This document shows, piece after piece, positions 9,792-18,434 of a stretch of DNA of 64,000 nucleotides. The translations under genes and the position numbers were made by a program. Position 1 is the stretch's first letter, and every line of letters begins with the position of its first letter. Below the pieces are notes generated by a model. It worked only from the letters and a program-made list of their open reading frames with translations. It was not told the DNA's origin and did no database searches. This DNA is from Psychroflexus lacisalsi (GTDB lineage: Bacteria > Bacteroidota > Bacteroidia > Flavobacteriales > Flavobacteriaceae), in the NCBI RefSeq assembly GCF_020164495.1, contig NZ_JAIQYZ010000001.1, forward strand, positions 62,001-126,000, in the 5' to 3' direction.

Positions 9792-9824
9792 TTGTTGCTT
9801 ATGTAAGTAAAAAAATTAACTTTG
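9792..9824 (+). promoter_or_regulatory. Promoter with -33 and -7 elements, possibly leaderless
   Basis: TTGTTG (9792-9797) and TAACTTTG (9817-9824) are separated by 19 bases, matching the Bacteroidota promoter pattern. The ATG of the next gene is at 9830, so the predicted transcription start falls at or next to the start codon. Confidence 0.55.
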
Positions 9825-9829
9825 TTTTT

Positions 9830-10777
9830 ATGAGAGTAGAAGAGTATATTAAACAGTTATTATACAGGTATGATTGCGTTATCGTGCCTGACTTTGGAGC
9901 CTTTATTATCCAAAAAAACACTTCCCAATACTATTCTCATTTACATAAATTTACTCCTCCAACAAGAAAAATCACCTTCAATAAGTCCATCCGAAATCAT
10001 GACGGACTTTTAGCTGAGGCGATCGCCAAAGGTGAATCTATGGATTTTGAAAGTGCTAAACAAAAAATCCAACTGTTCGTAGACGATTTTGAATCTGCTA
10101 TAAAAGCAGACAAAGCAATAGAAATTCCTGCGCTTGGAAGGTTCAATCTTGATAAAGAGAATAAATTATCTTTTGAGCCGAATAATCAAGTAAACTTCTT
10201 CGTGGATTCATTTGGTTTAGGTGAGTTCACAATCGATAGAATTCCTGAGGAAAAAATTATAGAGGAGACTATTGTTGATGATAAAGTCAAGATCTTAAGT
10301 CCTGAAAAGGAAGTTACTGGCCAAGTTAAGCGTAAGCCTTATCTCAAATATGCTGCTGTAGGAATTATTGCTATTGGTATAGCTGGCTTTGCGGGTTTAT
10401 ATCAATACAATAATTATGTTATTTCCTATAATGATTCTGAATCTCAAAAAGCTGAATCACTCTTGCAGGAACGTATTCAAAGTGCTGAATTTAACTACAC
10501 CTTGACCGAGCTTCCTTTGAATGCTACTCAAATAGAAACGGTAAAACCAAAGTATCATGTTGTAGCTGGAGCTTTTAGAGTTGAGAGCAATGCTTACAAA
10601 AAAATAGAACTTCTTAAACAGAAAGGCTACGAGGCTTCAATGATTGGTAAAAACTCATACGGTCTACATCAAGTTGCCTTTGCAAGCTTTGTTGACAGAG
10701 GTAGAGCACTGGCTCAATTGAGGAAAATAAAAGCTTTAGAAAACCCAGAGGCCTGGCTTTTCGTCAAGCAACTTTAA
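9830..10777 (+). CDS. HU-CCDC81 and SPOR domain protein
   Basis: 315 residues. The N-terminal ~130 residues match the prokaryotic HU-like domain related to CCDC81 (EEYIKQLLYRYDCVIVPDFGAFI at the start, later ALGRFNLDKENKLSFEP). One transmembrane helix lies at about residues 177-195 (YAAVGIIAIGIAGFAGLYQ). The C-terminal ~75 residues are a SPOR domain (KYHVVAGAFRVESNAYKKIELLKQKGYEA), known to bind peptidoglycan stripped of stem peptides at division sites. The protein would therefore place an HU-like fold in the cytoplasm and a septal peptidoglycan binder in the periplasm. A role in division or envelope organisation is inferred. Confidence 0.9.
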   Translation: MRVEEYIKQLLYRYDCVIVPDFGAFIIQKNTSQYYSHLHKFTPPTRKITFNKSIRNHDGLLAEAIAKGESMDFESAKQKIQLFVDDFESAIKADKAIEIPALGRFNLDKENKLSFEPNNQVNFFVDSFGLGEFTIDRIPEEKIIEETIVDDKVKILSPEKEVTGQVKRKPYLKYAAVGIIAIGIAGFAGLYQYNNYVISYNDSESQKAESLLQERIQSAEFNYTLTELPLNATQIETVKPKYHVVAGAFRVESNAYKKIELLKQKGYEASMIGKNSYGLHQVAFASFVDRGRALAQLRKIKALENPEAWLFVKQL

Positions 10778-10779
10778 GC

Positions 10780-10808
10780 TTGGGTTAACACTACAAACCC
10801 TATATTTG
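10780..10808 (+). promoter_or_regulatory. Promoter of the thioesterase gene
   Basis: TTG (10780-10782) and TATATTTG (10801-10808) are 18 bases apart, directly after the stop of the preceding gene, so the thioesterase gene has its own promoter with a short leader. Confidence 0.6.
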
Positions 10809-10821
10809 CAAAAAATATTAC

Positions 10822-11340
10822 ATGGAAGTTAAGTACCCTGAAGATTCCAAAACCACACTCACAGATCTAGTTTTACCGAGTGAAACTAACCCTCTCAATA
10901 ATCTTTTTGGTGGGGAGCTTTTGGCTAGAATGGATCGAGCTGCAAGTATTGCGGCTAGACGGCATTCCAGGCGTATTGTTGTAACAGCATCTGTAAATCA
11001 TGTGGCTTTTAATAAAGCTATTCCTTTAGGTAGTGTAGTGACTGTGGAGGCCAAAGTATCCAGAAACTTTAAAACCTCTATGGAAATTTTTATAGATGTT
11101 TGGATAGAAGATAGAGAAAGCGGAAGGAGATCCAAAGCTAACGAAGCTATCTATACCTTTGTAGCTGTAGATGATATGGGTAATCCTGTTCCTGTTCCAA
11201 AATTGGAGCCACAAACCAAGCTTGAAATAGATAGATATGAAGCTGCCCTGAGACGTAAGCAGTTGAGTTTAGTCCTAGCAGGTAAAATGAAACCAGAAGA
11301 TGCCACAGAGCTTAAAGCTCTATTTGTAAATAATAAATAA
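10822..11340 (+). CDS. Acyl-CoA thioesterase, hotdog fold
   Basis: 172 residues. Hotdog-fold acyl-CoA hydrolase of the cytosolic YciA/BACH type. The family motif is seen at about residues 22-36 (NPLNNLFGGELLARMDRAA) with the catalytic Asp in LLARMD, followed by HSRRIVVTASVNHVAFNKAIPLGSVVTVEAKV. It would hydrolyse acyl-CoA to free acid and CoA in the cytoplasm. Chain-length preference cannot be told. Followed after 7 bases by a small membrane protein gene. Confidence 0.9.
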   Translation: MEVKYPEDSKTTLTDLVLPSETNPLNNLFGGELLARMDRAASIAARRHSRRIVVTASVNHVAFNKAIPLGSVVTVEAKVSRNFKTSMEIFIDVWIEDRESGRRSKANEAIYTFVAVDDMGNPVPVPKLEPQTKLEIDRYEAALRRKQLSLVLAGKMKPEDATELKALFVNNK

Positions 11341-11347
11341 AAATACT

Positions 11348-11785
11348 ATGTACGAAGTTATACAGATTGTTCACTCTTATTGGGCTTATTTAGTTCTGCT
11401 AATATTGACATTAGCAACTTTCAACGCCATCATTAAAACGCTTGGAAAAAAGTCATTTGGTCCTCAGGACTTTAGGATATCACTTTTTACACTTATTGTT
11501 TCACATTTACAATTGCTTATTGGTATTGTTCTTTATTTTGTAAGCCCTTATTTCAATGCTTTTTCTGAAGTAGGGATGAAAGGAGTTATGGGAGACTCTA
11601 CTTTGAGACTTTACTTAGTTGAGCATCCTTTAACTATGATAATCACAATAGTACTTATTACCGTAGGGTATAGCAAACACAAAAAGAAATTAGCTTCCAA
11701 TAAAAAATTTAGGACCATAGCCATTTTTTATGCTCTTGCCTTGCTGCTTATGCTTTCAAGAATTCCTTGGAATGCTTGGTTTTAA
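11348..11785 (+). CDS. Small four-helix membrane protein, cytochrome b-like in layout
   Basis: 145 residues with four hydrophobic segments (about 10-28, 44-66, 89-107 and 122-140). HSYWAYLVLLILTLATFNAI near the N-terminus and VEHPLTMIITIVLITVGYSKHKKK carry single His residues inside or next to membrane helices, which could bind haem, but the pattern is not decisive. Homologues in this family are commonly named cytochrome B or left hypothetical. It probably shares a transcript with the thioesterase gene, 7 bases upstream. Function not assigned. Confidence 0.7.
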   Translation: MYEVIQIVHSYWAYLVLLILTLATFNAIIKTLGKKSFGPQDFRISLFTLIVSHLQLLIGIVLYFVSPYFNAFSEVGMKGVMGDSTLRLYLVEHPLTMIITIVLITVGYSKHKKKLASNKKFRTIAIFYALALLLMLSRIPWNAWF

Positions 11786-11876
11786 AACATAAATCAAGTG
11801 AAAACTAAAATATTTTTCGGATAAACGGAATAAAGTAAAAGTGTTACTTAGTCCTCAGAAATATTTAAAACATAAA

Positions 11877-11908
11877 AAAGCCCATTGAAATTAATTTCAA
11901 TGGGCTTT
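11877..11908. terminator. Bidirectional terminator between convergent genes
   Basis: A perfect 32-base palindrome with arms AAAGCCCATTGAAATT and its complement lies between the membrane protein gene and rpmA and can serve both strands. Confidence 0.8.
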
Positions 11909-11930
11909 GTATTTAATAGAAGTTTATTGC

Positions 11931-12191
11931 TTAAGCTTCAAATGGAGTGACATAGACAAAAGATTTATCATCTTTAGTTCTTTTAAAATGTACTGTTCCA
12001 TCAACTTTAGCATGTAATGTATGATCTTTTCCTGCATAAACGTTGTCTCCAGGTTTGTGAGCAGTTCCTCTTTGTCTCACAATAATGTTACCAGCGACTG
12101 CAGCTTGTCCACCAAAAATCTTCACGCCAAGACGTTTTGATTCTGATTCTCTTCCGTTCTTTGAACTTCCAACACCTTTCTTATGTGCCAT
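11931..12191 (-). CDS. rpmA: 50S ribosomal protein L27
   Basis: 86 residues. The N-terminus [29 protein letters not shown] and the core [32 protein letters not shown] are the L27 family sequence; the N-terminal tail reaches the peptidyl-transferase centre. No N-terminal extension of the Firmicutes type needing proteolytic removal is present. Second gene of the rplU-rpmA pair, the usual bacterial order. Confidence 0.97.
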   Translation of the reverse strand: MAHKKGVGSSKNGRESESKRLGVKIFGGQAAVAGNIIVRQRGTAHKPGDNVYAGKDHTLHAKVDGTVHFKRTKDDKSFVYVTPFEA

Positions 12192-12213
12192 GATGTTTAG
12201 TTTTTATATTATG

Positions 12214-12726
12214 TTACTTACTTAATAATTCGATGAGTTCGGCTTTTTTCAAAGCAGAATATCCCTCTAGGCCTTTTTCTTTAGCCATTTCCTTAAGCTC
12301 AGCAACAGTATGCTTGCTCAAGTCTGTAGTTTCTGTTTCTTTACACTCTACTTTTTTCTCTTCTTTTGCTTCCTCTTTTTTCTTAGAAGCTGAAGCAGGT
12401 TTTGAAGATCCTCCTGAAACAGAAATATCTTCAATGTGGATTTGAGTAAGATATTGACGATGGCCATTTTTCTTACGGTATCCTTTTCTTCTTTTCTTTT
12501 TAAAGACAATGACTTTGTCTCCTTTCAGGTGCTTAACGACTTTTGCGCTAACAGTTGCACCATCTATAGCTGGGGCGCCTAGAGTAATGTTGTCTCCATC
12601 TGCATGTAAAAGAACTCTATCAAAAGATACATCAGTACCTTCTTCTTCTTTTAGACGGTGAACAAACACTTTCTGGTCTTTCGCAACTTTAAATTGCTGC
12701 CCTGCTATCTCTACAATTGCATACAT
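12214..12726 (-). CDS. rplU: 50S ribosomal protein L21 with C-terminal SAP/Rho-N-like extension
   Basis: 170 residues, against about 103 for a usual L21. Residues 1-103 are typical L21 (MYAIVEIAGQQFKVAKDQKVFVHRL, then KKKRRKGYRKKNGHRQYLTQIHI). A Lys/Glu/Ala-rich linker follows (about 105-132), then about 38 residues (LSKHTVAELKEMAKEKGLEG and YSALKKAELIELL) that resemble a SAP, HeH or Rho N-terminal helix-extended-loop-helix motif, which bind nucleic acid elsewhere. Such extensions occur in other Bacteroidota L21 proteins. What the extension does on the ribosome is unknown to me. Precedes rpmA by 22 bases. Confidence 0.95.
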   Translation of the reverse strand: MYAIVEIAGQQFKVAKDQKVFVHRLKEEEGTDVSFDRVLLHADGDNITLGAPAIDGATVSAKVVKHLKGDKVIVFKKKRRKGYRKKNGHRQYLTQIHIEDISVSGGSSKPASASKKKEEAKEEKKVECKETETTDLSKHTVAELKEMAKEKGLEGYSALKKAELIELLSK

Positions 12727-12761
12727 AGTGTTTAGTTATTTAATTTTTACTAAATAGTTTG

Positions 12762-12769
12762 CAAATATA
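12762..12769 (-). promoter_or_regulatory. rplU-rpmA promoter -7 element
   Basis: TATATTTG on the minus strand, 36 bases before the rplU ATG, matches TAnnTTTG. No L21-type autoregulatory hairpin was recognised in the short leader. Confidence 0.6.
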
Positions 12770-12813
12770 GTATTTTAAAAATAACTTCAATAAAATATTT
12801 TTTTTGAAATCAA

Positions 12814-13254
12814 TTACTCTTTCAATTTATGTTTAAAGAGCTGCATAAAGGAAAGAGTGAGGACTACAGCAGTAGCAAATCCTGAAAGTAATACTGTGAA
12901 ACCAAAAACTCCAACACCAATATCATAAGACTTTGAGAAGTTTTCAGCAATTTTGTTGATGAAGTCTGGATCAACTTCGGTAACGTAGACCGACATGAAG
13001 ACCGTAAATATTATTGTAGCCAAGAATCCAGTAACTATTCCAGCCTGAAACCCTTCTACATAATTATACTCTGATTTTAATTCAATTCTTTTGTATCGAA
13101 TAGCTTCATAAATGGCAAAACCAGTGATGACTCCATTAAATAAACTGAAAAAAGGATTGGTGTGAAATCCAAATAAGGATAACACCAAAAAGTATGCTAT
13201 TAATGAAGAAGCTAAGGCAATGCCAAATCTTACAGAAAGTACAAATCGACTCAT
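12814..13254 (-). CDS. DUF4199 family membrane protein
   Basis: 146 residues with four hydrophobic segments. The sequence matches the DUF4199 pattern found widely in Bacteroidota: a first helix pair FGIALASSLIAYFLVLSLFGF and FFSLFNGVITGFAIYEAIRY, then the conserved NYVEGFQAGIVTGFLATIIF, and a last helix near VGVFGFTVLLSGFATAVVLTL. No function is known for the family. It stands alone, divergent from the M16 peptidase operon. Confidence 0.85.
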   Translation of the reverse strand: MSRFVLSVRFGIALASSLIAYFLVLSLFGFHTNPFFSLFNGVITGFAIYEAIRYKRIELKSEYNYVEGFQAGIVTGFLATIIFTVFMSVYVTEVDPDFINKIAENFSKSYDIGVGVFGFTVLLSGFATAVVLTLSFMQLFKHKLKE

Positions 13255-13417
13255 GAGATAATTTTATTTGCTAATATATTAAATTTAAAGACGGATAAGA
13301 ATTTTCCATCAACATTAATAATGTCTTAAGGAATGCAAAAATATAAATTAGGTTATTAAATATTGTAACAAATGAATTATTTTTAGACTAATAAATTATA
13401 ACTAAAACAATTTAAAA

Positions 13418-14731
13418 ATGACTAAAACTATTATGTTATCCGTTTTTGTTTTTTTTATCACGCTGGCTAATGCCCAGAAGGTAGAATTTACAGAGTACGA
13501 TTTGGACAATGGTTTGCACGTGATCTTGCATCAAGATAATACGGCACCTGTTGTAATTACGTCTGTTATGTACGATGTGGGAGGAAAAGATGGTCCCCGC
13601 GATCGAACAGGATTTGCTCACTTTTTTGAACATTTATTATTTGAAGGTACAGAAAACATCGCTCGTGGAGAGTTTATGAAAATCATACCTGCAAACGGTG
13701 GTACTTTTAACGCCAACACCTCTCAGGATCGTACTTATTATTACGACATTTTCCCTTCTAATAAATTAGAATTAGGTTTATGGTTAGAGTCTGAGCGTAT
13801 GCTTCATCCTGTAATCGATGAAAAGGGAGTTGAAACTCAAAATGAAGTTGTTAAGGAGGAAAAGCGCCAAAGATATGATGCCCCTTATGGAAAATTATTG
13901 GAAGTTATAGGCGAAAACGTTTTTGAAGCTCACCCCTATAAAGATACTAACATTGGTGAAATGGAGCATCTAGATGCCGCCACATTGGAAGAGTTTAGTG
14001 CTTATTTCGATAAATATTATGGTCCAAATAATGCTGTGCTTGTTGTTGCCGGTGATATCGATAAGGATGAAACTATTAAAATGGTGAAAGATTACTTTGG
14101 AGAAGTGAAACCACGTCCAGAGGTAGTAAGAGACTTTCCTGAAGAAGAACCTATAACAGAGACTAAAAAAGTCACTGCTTATGATGCAAATATTCAGATC
14201 CCTGCTGTTATCGCAGCTTATAGACTTCCAGGTCAGGCCACTAGAGATGCGTTTGTATTAGACATGATTTCTGCTTATTTAAGTGGTGGCAAGAGCTCAG
14301 TGCTTTACAAAAAATTAGTTGATGAGCAGAAGCAAGCGCTACAGGTTCAAGCTGTAAATCTAGGACAGGTTGATTACAGTATCTTCGCACTTTTTGCACT
14401 TCCTCAAGGTGATGTGTCTTTGGACACTCTTCTAGAAGAAATGGATGAGGAGATTGCAAAAATTCAAAACGAATTAATTTCAAAACGTGATTATCAAAAG
14501 CTTCTGAATCAGTTTGAGAATCAATTTGTAAGTTCAAATTCAAGCGTTGCTGGTATTGCTAGCTCTTTAGCAACTTATTATATGTTATATGATGATGTAA
14601 ACCTGATAAACAATCAACTAGATTTATATCAGTCTATTACAAGAGAAGAAATTAGAGATGTGGCAAAAAAATATTTGAGCCCTAACCAAAGAGTTGAAAT
14701 CGAGTACTTACCAAAAAAAGATGATAATTAA
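13418..14731 (+). CDS. M16 family zinc metallopeptidase, catalytic subunit
   Basis: 437 residues with a signal peptide (MTKTIMLSVFVFFITLANAQ). The inverted zinc motif HxxEH is seen as HFFEHLLFEG at about residue 67, with the downstream Glu expected in NEVVKEEKRQ. The family region SKRDYQKLLNQFENQFVS is at the C-terminal half. It is the pitrilysin-type subunit carrying the metal; the next gene encodes the partner without the motif. Together they resemble the alpha/beta pairs of processing peptidases and would work in the periplasm. Substrate unknown. Confidence 0.92.
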   Translation: MTKTIMLSVFVFFITLANAQKVEFTEYDLDNGLHVILHQDNTAPVVITSVMYDVGGKDGPRDRTGFAHFFEHLLFEGTENIARGEFMKIIPANGGTFNANTSQDRTYYYDIFPSNKLELGLWLESERMLHPVIDEKGVETQNEVVKEEKRQRYDAPYGKLLEVIGENVFEAHPYKDTNIGEMEHLDAATLEEFSAYFDKYYGPNNAVLVVAGDIDKDETIKMVKDYFGEVKPRPEVVRDFPEEEPITETKKVTAYDANIQIPAVIAAYRLPGQATRDAFVLDMISAYLSGGKSSVLYKKLVDEQKQALQVQAVNLGQVDYSIFALFALPQGDVSLDTLLEEMDEEIAKIQNELISKRDYQKLLNQFENQFVSSNSSVAGIASSLATYYMLYDDVNLINNQLDLYQSITREEIRDVAKKYLSPNQRVEIEYLPKKDDN

Positions 14732-14732
14732 G

Positions 14733-16799
14733 ATGAAAACATTACAACAAAAATTAGTCGCTTTTATAGGTGTTGCTTTGATTACTTTTGGAGCAAGCGC
14801 CCAAATAGACAGGTCTCAGATGCCGGAGGCAGGACCTGAGCCAAGCATCAACTTAGAAGACCCAAAGGAATACAAATTGAAAAATGGTATCACTATAATG
14901 GTGGTAGAAAATAACAAACTACCACGTGTATCATACCAATTGAGTATAGATAATAAACCTTACAAAGAAGGTGAAAAAGCTGGTGTAGCTAGCCTTTTAT
15001 CCGCCATGCTTGGGAATGGAACCACAACAATTCCAAAAGATGAATTCAATGAAGAAGTTGACTTCTTAGGAGCAAATATCAATTTTGGTTCTAGCGGAGG
15101 TTTCGGTAGTGGATTGAAAAGGTATGCTGACCGTATCGTTGAATTGATGGCAGATGCAACTATAAATCCCTTATTGACTGAAGAAGAGTTTCAAAAAGAA
15201 AAAGATAAGCTTATTGAAAATCTAAAGACTCAGGAAAAAGATTTAAGTTCAGTTTCCAGCAGAGTTGTTAGTGCTTTAGCCTACGGAAAAGACCATGTAT
15301 ATGGTGAGTTCCTGACTGAAGAAACAGTAAACAATGTTACTTTTGAAGACGTTAAAGATTTTTATCGAGTACGCTTTGCTCCAAACGATGCCTATATTGT
15401 TGTTGTTGGTGACATCAAGCCAAAAGAAGCAAAAAAACAAATTAAAACTTATTTTGGAGGTTGGGAAAAACAAGACTTACCTGAAACCCCAGAACCTCAG
15501 TTAACTAAAAACGCTCCAACAACGGAAATTAATTTTATTGATTTACCAAATGCATCTCAATCTGAAATTTCAGTTACAAACACTGTGAGTTTAAAACAAA
15601 GTGATGAAGATTATTTTGCAGCATTGATGGCCAACAATATTCTTGGTGGAGGTGGAGAAGGTTATTTATTTAAAAATCTTCGGGAAGATAAAGGCTATAC
15701 TTATGGAGCTTACTCTAGTTTGGGCGCTAGCCGCTATGGTGTTTCCAGATTTAATGCAAGCGCGAAAGTTCGTAATGCAGTAGCGGATAGCGCTGTGGTT
15801 GAATTTGTAAAAGAAATAGACCGTATCCGAACTGAACCAGTAGACCCTGAAACATTGAAAGATGCCAAAGCGAAATATGTAGGAAATTTTGTTATGGCCT
15901 TGGAGCGTCCGCAAACTATAGCAAACTACGCGCTTAATATTAAACGCAATAATTTACCAAACGATTTTTATGCTTCTTATTTAGAAAACATAAACAATGT
16001 AACTGTTGAGGATGTTCAAAATGTTGCTAAGAAATACTTCAAGGTCGATAATGCCAAAATAATTATCGTAGGAAAAGGAAGTGAAGTTGTTGAGAACTTA
16101 GGCAGGTTAGACTATCCTATCAACTATTTCGATAAATATGCGAACCCAATTGATAAACCTGAATTTAAAAAACCTCTGCCAGAAGGTGTGTCTGTTGAAA
16201 CAGTATACAATGATTACATTCAAGCTATAGGAGGTAAAGAAGCTGTTTCTAAGCTAAATTCTATGGTCATGAAAGGTAATGCAAGTTTCCAGGGAATGTC
16301 GCTTTCTTTAACAAGAAAATCAACTACCGAAGGAAAACAATCTGAAGAAGTTGCTATGAACGGCAATACACTTAGTAAACAAGTTTTCAATGGAGATAGT
16401 GGATATTTAATGATGAGAGGTCAAAAAATTGATCTTAATGAGCAACAAATCAAGGATACAAAAGTCACTTCAGGATTGTTCCCGGAGCTAAACATCAATG
16501 AAGGTGCAGAGCTTGTGGCTATTGAAACTGTGAATGATGAGGAGGCTTATGTTATTCAATTGACTGATAATGTAAGAGAATTCTACAGCGTTGAAACAGG
16601 ACTTAAGCTGGCAACTGAAACTACTGCAGAACAAATGGGTCAAAAAATGACTTCAACTGTTTCTTATTTAGATTATGCTGAGAAAAACGGCGTGATGGTT
16701 CCAATGACTTTTAGTCAAAACTTAGGACCACAAACTGTAGATTTCAATATGGAAGAAGTTATGTTTAATAAAGATGTTAGTGAAGCTGATTTCGAGTAA
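14733..16799 (+). CDS. M16 family peptidase partner subunit (no zinc motif) with C-terminal extra domain
   Basis: 688 residues from the ATG at 14733, which follows the previous stop by one base and gives a good signal peptide (MKTLQQKLVAFIGVALITFGASAQ); an upstream ATG at 14694 would overlap the first gene and spoil the signal. HxxEH is absent at the expected place (ASLLSAMLGNGTT), while the partner-type glycine-rich GGGGEGYLFKNLREDKGYTYGAYSS and the R/Y-containing region are present. After the M16 part (about residue 480) there is a ~200-residue domain (NDYIQAIGGKEAVSKLNSMVMKG to the end) resembling periplasmic lipoprotein-carrier-like folds. Likely the regulatory half of a heterodimer with 13418-14731. 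Confidence 0.9.
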   Translation: MKTLQQKLVAFIGVALITFGASAQIDRSQMPEAGPEPSINLEDPKEYKLKNGITIMVVENNKLPRVSYQLSIDNKPYKEGEKAGVASLLSAMLGNGTTTIPKDEFNEEVDFLGANINFGSSGGFGSGLKRYADRIVELMADATINPLLTEEEFQKEKDKLIENLKTQEKDLSSVSSRVVSALAYGKDHVYGEFLTEETVNNVTFEDVKDFYRVRFAPNDAYIVVVGDIKPKEAKKQIKTYFGGWEKQDLPETPEPQLTKNAPTTEINFIDLPNASQSEISVTNTVSLKQSDEDYFAALMANNILGGGGEGYLFKNLREDKGYTYGAYSSLGASRYGVSRFNASAKVRNAVADSAVVEFVKEIDRIRTEPVDPETLKDAKAKYVGNFVMALERPQTIANYALNIKRNNLPNDFYASYLENINNVTVEDVQNVAKKYFKVDNAKIIIVGKGSEVVENLGRLDYPINYFDKYANPIDKPEFKKPLPEGVSVETVYNDYIQAIGGKEAVSKLNSMVMKGNASFQGMSLSLTRKSTTEGKQSEEVAMNGNTLSKQVFNGDSGYLMMRGQKIDLNEQQIKDTKVTSGLFPELNINEGAELVAIETVNDEEAYVIQLTDNVREFYSVETGLKLATETTAEQMGQKMTSTVSYLDYAEKNGVMVPMTFSQNLGPQTVDFNMEEVMFNKDVSEADFE

Positions 16800-16821
16800 A
16801 CTTCCTTTTATAAACTAAATT

Positions 16822-16848
16822 AAATCCCGCTATTCAGCGGGATTTTTT
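16822..16848. terminator. Terminator between the M16 operon and hemD
   Basis: AAATCCCGCT, a 4-base loop and AGCGGGATTT followed by TTT; the hairpin touches the hemD stop and probably serves the M16 operon, and hemD on the other strand. Confidence 0.85.
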
Positions 16849-17494
16849 ATTTTAAAAGTTTTACAGTCTTTACAATAACACTTTCTACGCTAGTTTTAGT
16901 CGAGACAAAAACAGATTCAGAATAGAGTTTTGCCTGTTGAGCAGTTGTAGACCCAATACAAATAATTTTAGCTCTTGTATCTCGATTTCCTTCAAAAAAG
17001 CTATCAACTCCGGACGGGCTAAAACACAAGACTGCATCAAAATCTCTTTGAAATGTTTTTGGTATTTTAATAGTATCGTAAACGAAAACCTCTGCCAGAG
17101 AAACGTTTGCTTTTTTGAGTGCTGAAGAAAGTTCTGGTCTCCGCTTTTTGCTTCCGAAAAAAGTAAAGGACAACTCAGAATAGTCCTGAATGATTTTTTT
17201 TCCTAATTCTATTCCACTTTCAGCAATTACCTCCACTTTAAATCCTAAGGATTTCAATTTCAAAGCTGTTTTCTCACCCACACAAAAGCAAGTCTCAATT
17301 TTAAAATCTTTGATGATTTCTACTGTAGTTTGGCTTGTAACAATTACATTCTGATACTTTTCTTCTGAAATAGAAGCAGGTATCTTCAATGCTTTAGTTT
17401 GTATTGCATTGTATTCAGTAAGACTTAAGTATGCATTTAGCAGCAAATTTTTTTGAGAGGGACTAAGTAGTTTTGTAGAAAGAACAGAAGGCAT
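16847..17494 (-). CDS. hemD: Uroporphyrinogen-III synthase
   Basis: 215 residues, somewhat short for the family (about 240-260). Closes and inverts ring D of hydroxymethylbilane to give uroporphyrinogen III. HemD proteins are poorly conserved; the typical two-lobe signature appears as FVYDTIKIPKTFQRDFDAVLCFSPSGVDSFFEGN and the later IICIGSTTAQQAK. The assignment rests on these and on its position directly after hemC (1-base gap) in the hem operon. No hemE follows; a terminator does. Confidence 0.9.
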   Translation of the reverse strand: MPSVLSTKLLSPSQKNLLLNAYLSLTEYNAIQTKALKIPASISEEKYQNVIVTSQTTVEIIKDFKIETCFCVGEKTALKLKSLGFKVEVIAESGIELGKKIIQDYSELSFTFFGSKKRRPELSSALKKANVSLAEVFVYDTIKIPKTFQRDFDAVLCFSPSGVDSFFEGNRDTRAKIICIGSTTAQQAKLYSESVFVSTKTSVESVIVKTVKLLK

Positions 17495-17495
17495 A

Positions 17496-18404
17496 TTACA
17501 ACACTTTGCGAAGTTCTTTCATTAATCGGTCACCACCCTGTTTTAATACAAGTTCAGCACAGCGTTTCCCAAAGCCTTCTACCTGCTCTAAATCCGTAGA
17601 TTCTTCAATTACATAGCATTCTTTTCCATCCAGACTAAATAATCCCGCTTTTAGGTTCAAAACACTATTCTCAAGGGTTGCTAAAGCACCAATCGGTGCT
17701 GTACAGCCGCCTTCCAGTGTTTTAAGGAACTCACGCTCAACTTTCACTGCCAAAGCCGTCTCAGCATGATTTATAGGCTTTAAAGCCGTTTTACAAGTGG
17801 GGTTTGACTCCATGGTGACCACTAGCATTGCTCCTTGAGCCGGCGCTGGAATCATCCAATCCAATTCGACGTGATTTTCCGGCTTTAAATTTATTCTTTC
17901 GAGACCAGCTGCTGCAAAAATGGCACCTGACCAATCATTATCTTCTAATTTTTGCAAACGTGTATTTACATTCCCCCTCAGGTTGACGACTTCATGATTT
18001 GGATATTTGCTCAACCACTGTGCTTTTCGTCTTAAGCTTCCTGTAGCAATAGTTTTTTCTGAAGAAAAATCATCCAAGCCTTTGTGAATAAAAATATCAC
18101 TTGTATTGGCGCGTGGAAGAACTGCCGCTTCCACAACACCTTTGGGTAAAGCCGTTGGTACGTCTTTCATGGAATGCACTGCAATATCAATTTCGCCTTT
18201 AATGAGCGCTACATCTAGTGTTTTAGTAAAAATCCCAGTAATTCCCATCTCGTAAAGCGGTTGATCCAAATTGAGATCTCCAGTCGATTTTACAGGTTTT
18301 AAAACAGGATTGTAACCTTCACGCTCAAGAAGTGATTTTACTTTATGAGCTTGCCACAAGGCTAGTTCACTATCACGAGTTCCTATTCGTATAGTTTTTG
18401 ACAT
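17496..18404 (-). CDS. hemC: Hydroxymethylbilane synthase (porphobilinogen deaminase)
   Basis: 302 residues. Polymerises four porphobilinogens to hydroxymethylbilane. Recognisable blocks: IRIGTRDSELALWQAHKVK at the N-terminus, HSMKDVPTALPKG (about 75), TGSLRRKAQWL, NTRLQKL, and the dipyrromethane-cofactor Cys in LEGGCTAPIGA at about residue 234. Middle gene of hemA-hemC-hemD; starts 30 bases after hemA and ends one base before hemD. Confidence 0.97.
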   Translation of the reverse strand: MSKTIRIGTRDSELALWQAHKVKSLLEREGYNPVLKPVKSTGDLNLDQPLYEMGITGIFTKTLDVALIKGEIDIAVHSMKDVPTALPKGVVEAAVLPRANTSDIFIHKGLDDFSSEKTIATGSLRRKAQWLSKYPNHEVVNLRGNVNTRLQKLEDNDWSGAIFAAAGLERINLKPENHVELDWMIPAPAQGAMLVVTMESNPTCKTALKPINHAETALAVKVEREFLKTLEGGCTAPIGALATLENSVLNLKAGLFSLDGKECYVIEESTDLEQVEGFGKRCAELVLKQGGDRLMKELRKVL

Positions 18405-18434
18405 ATAAAATTAATTTAGGAAGGGAAATTTAGA

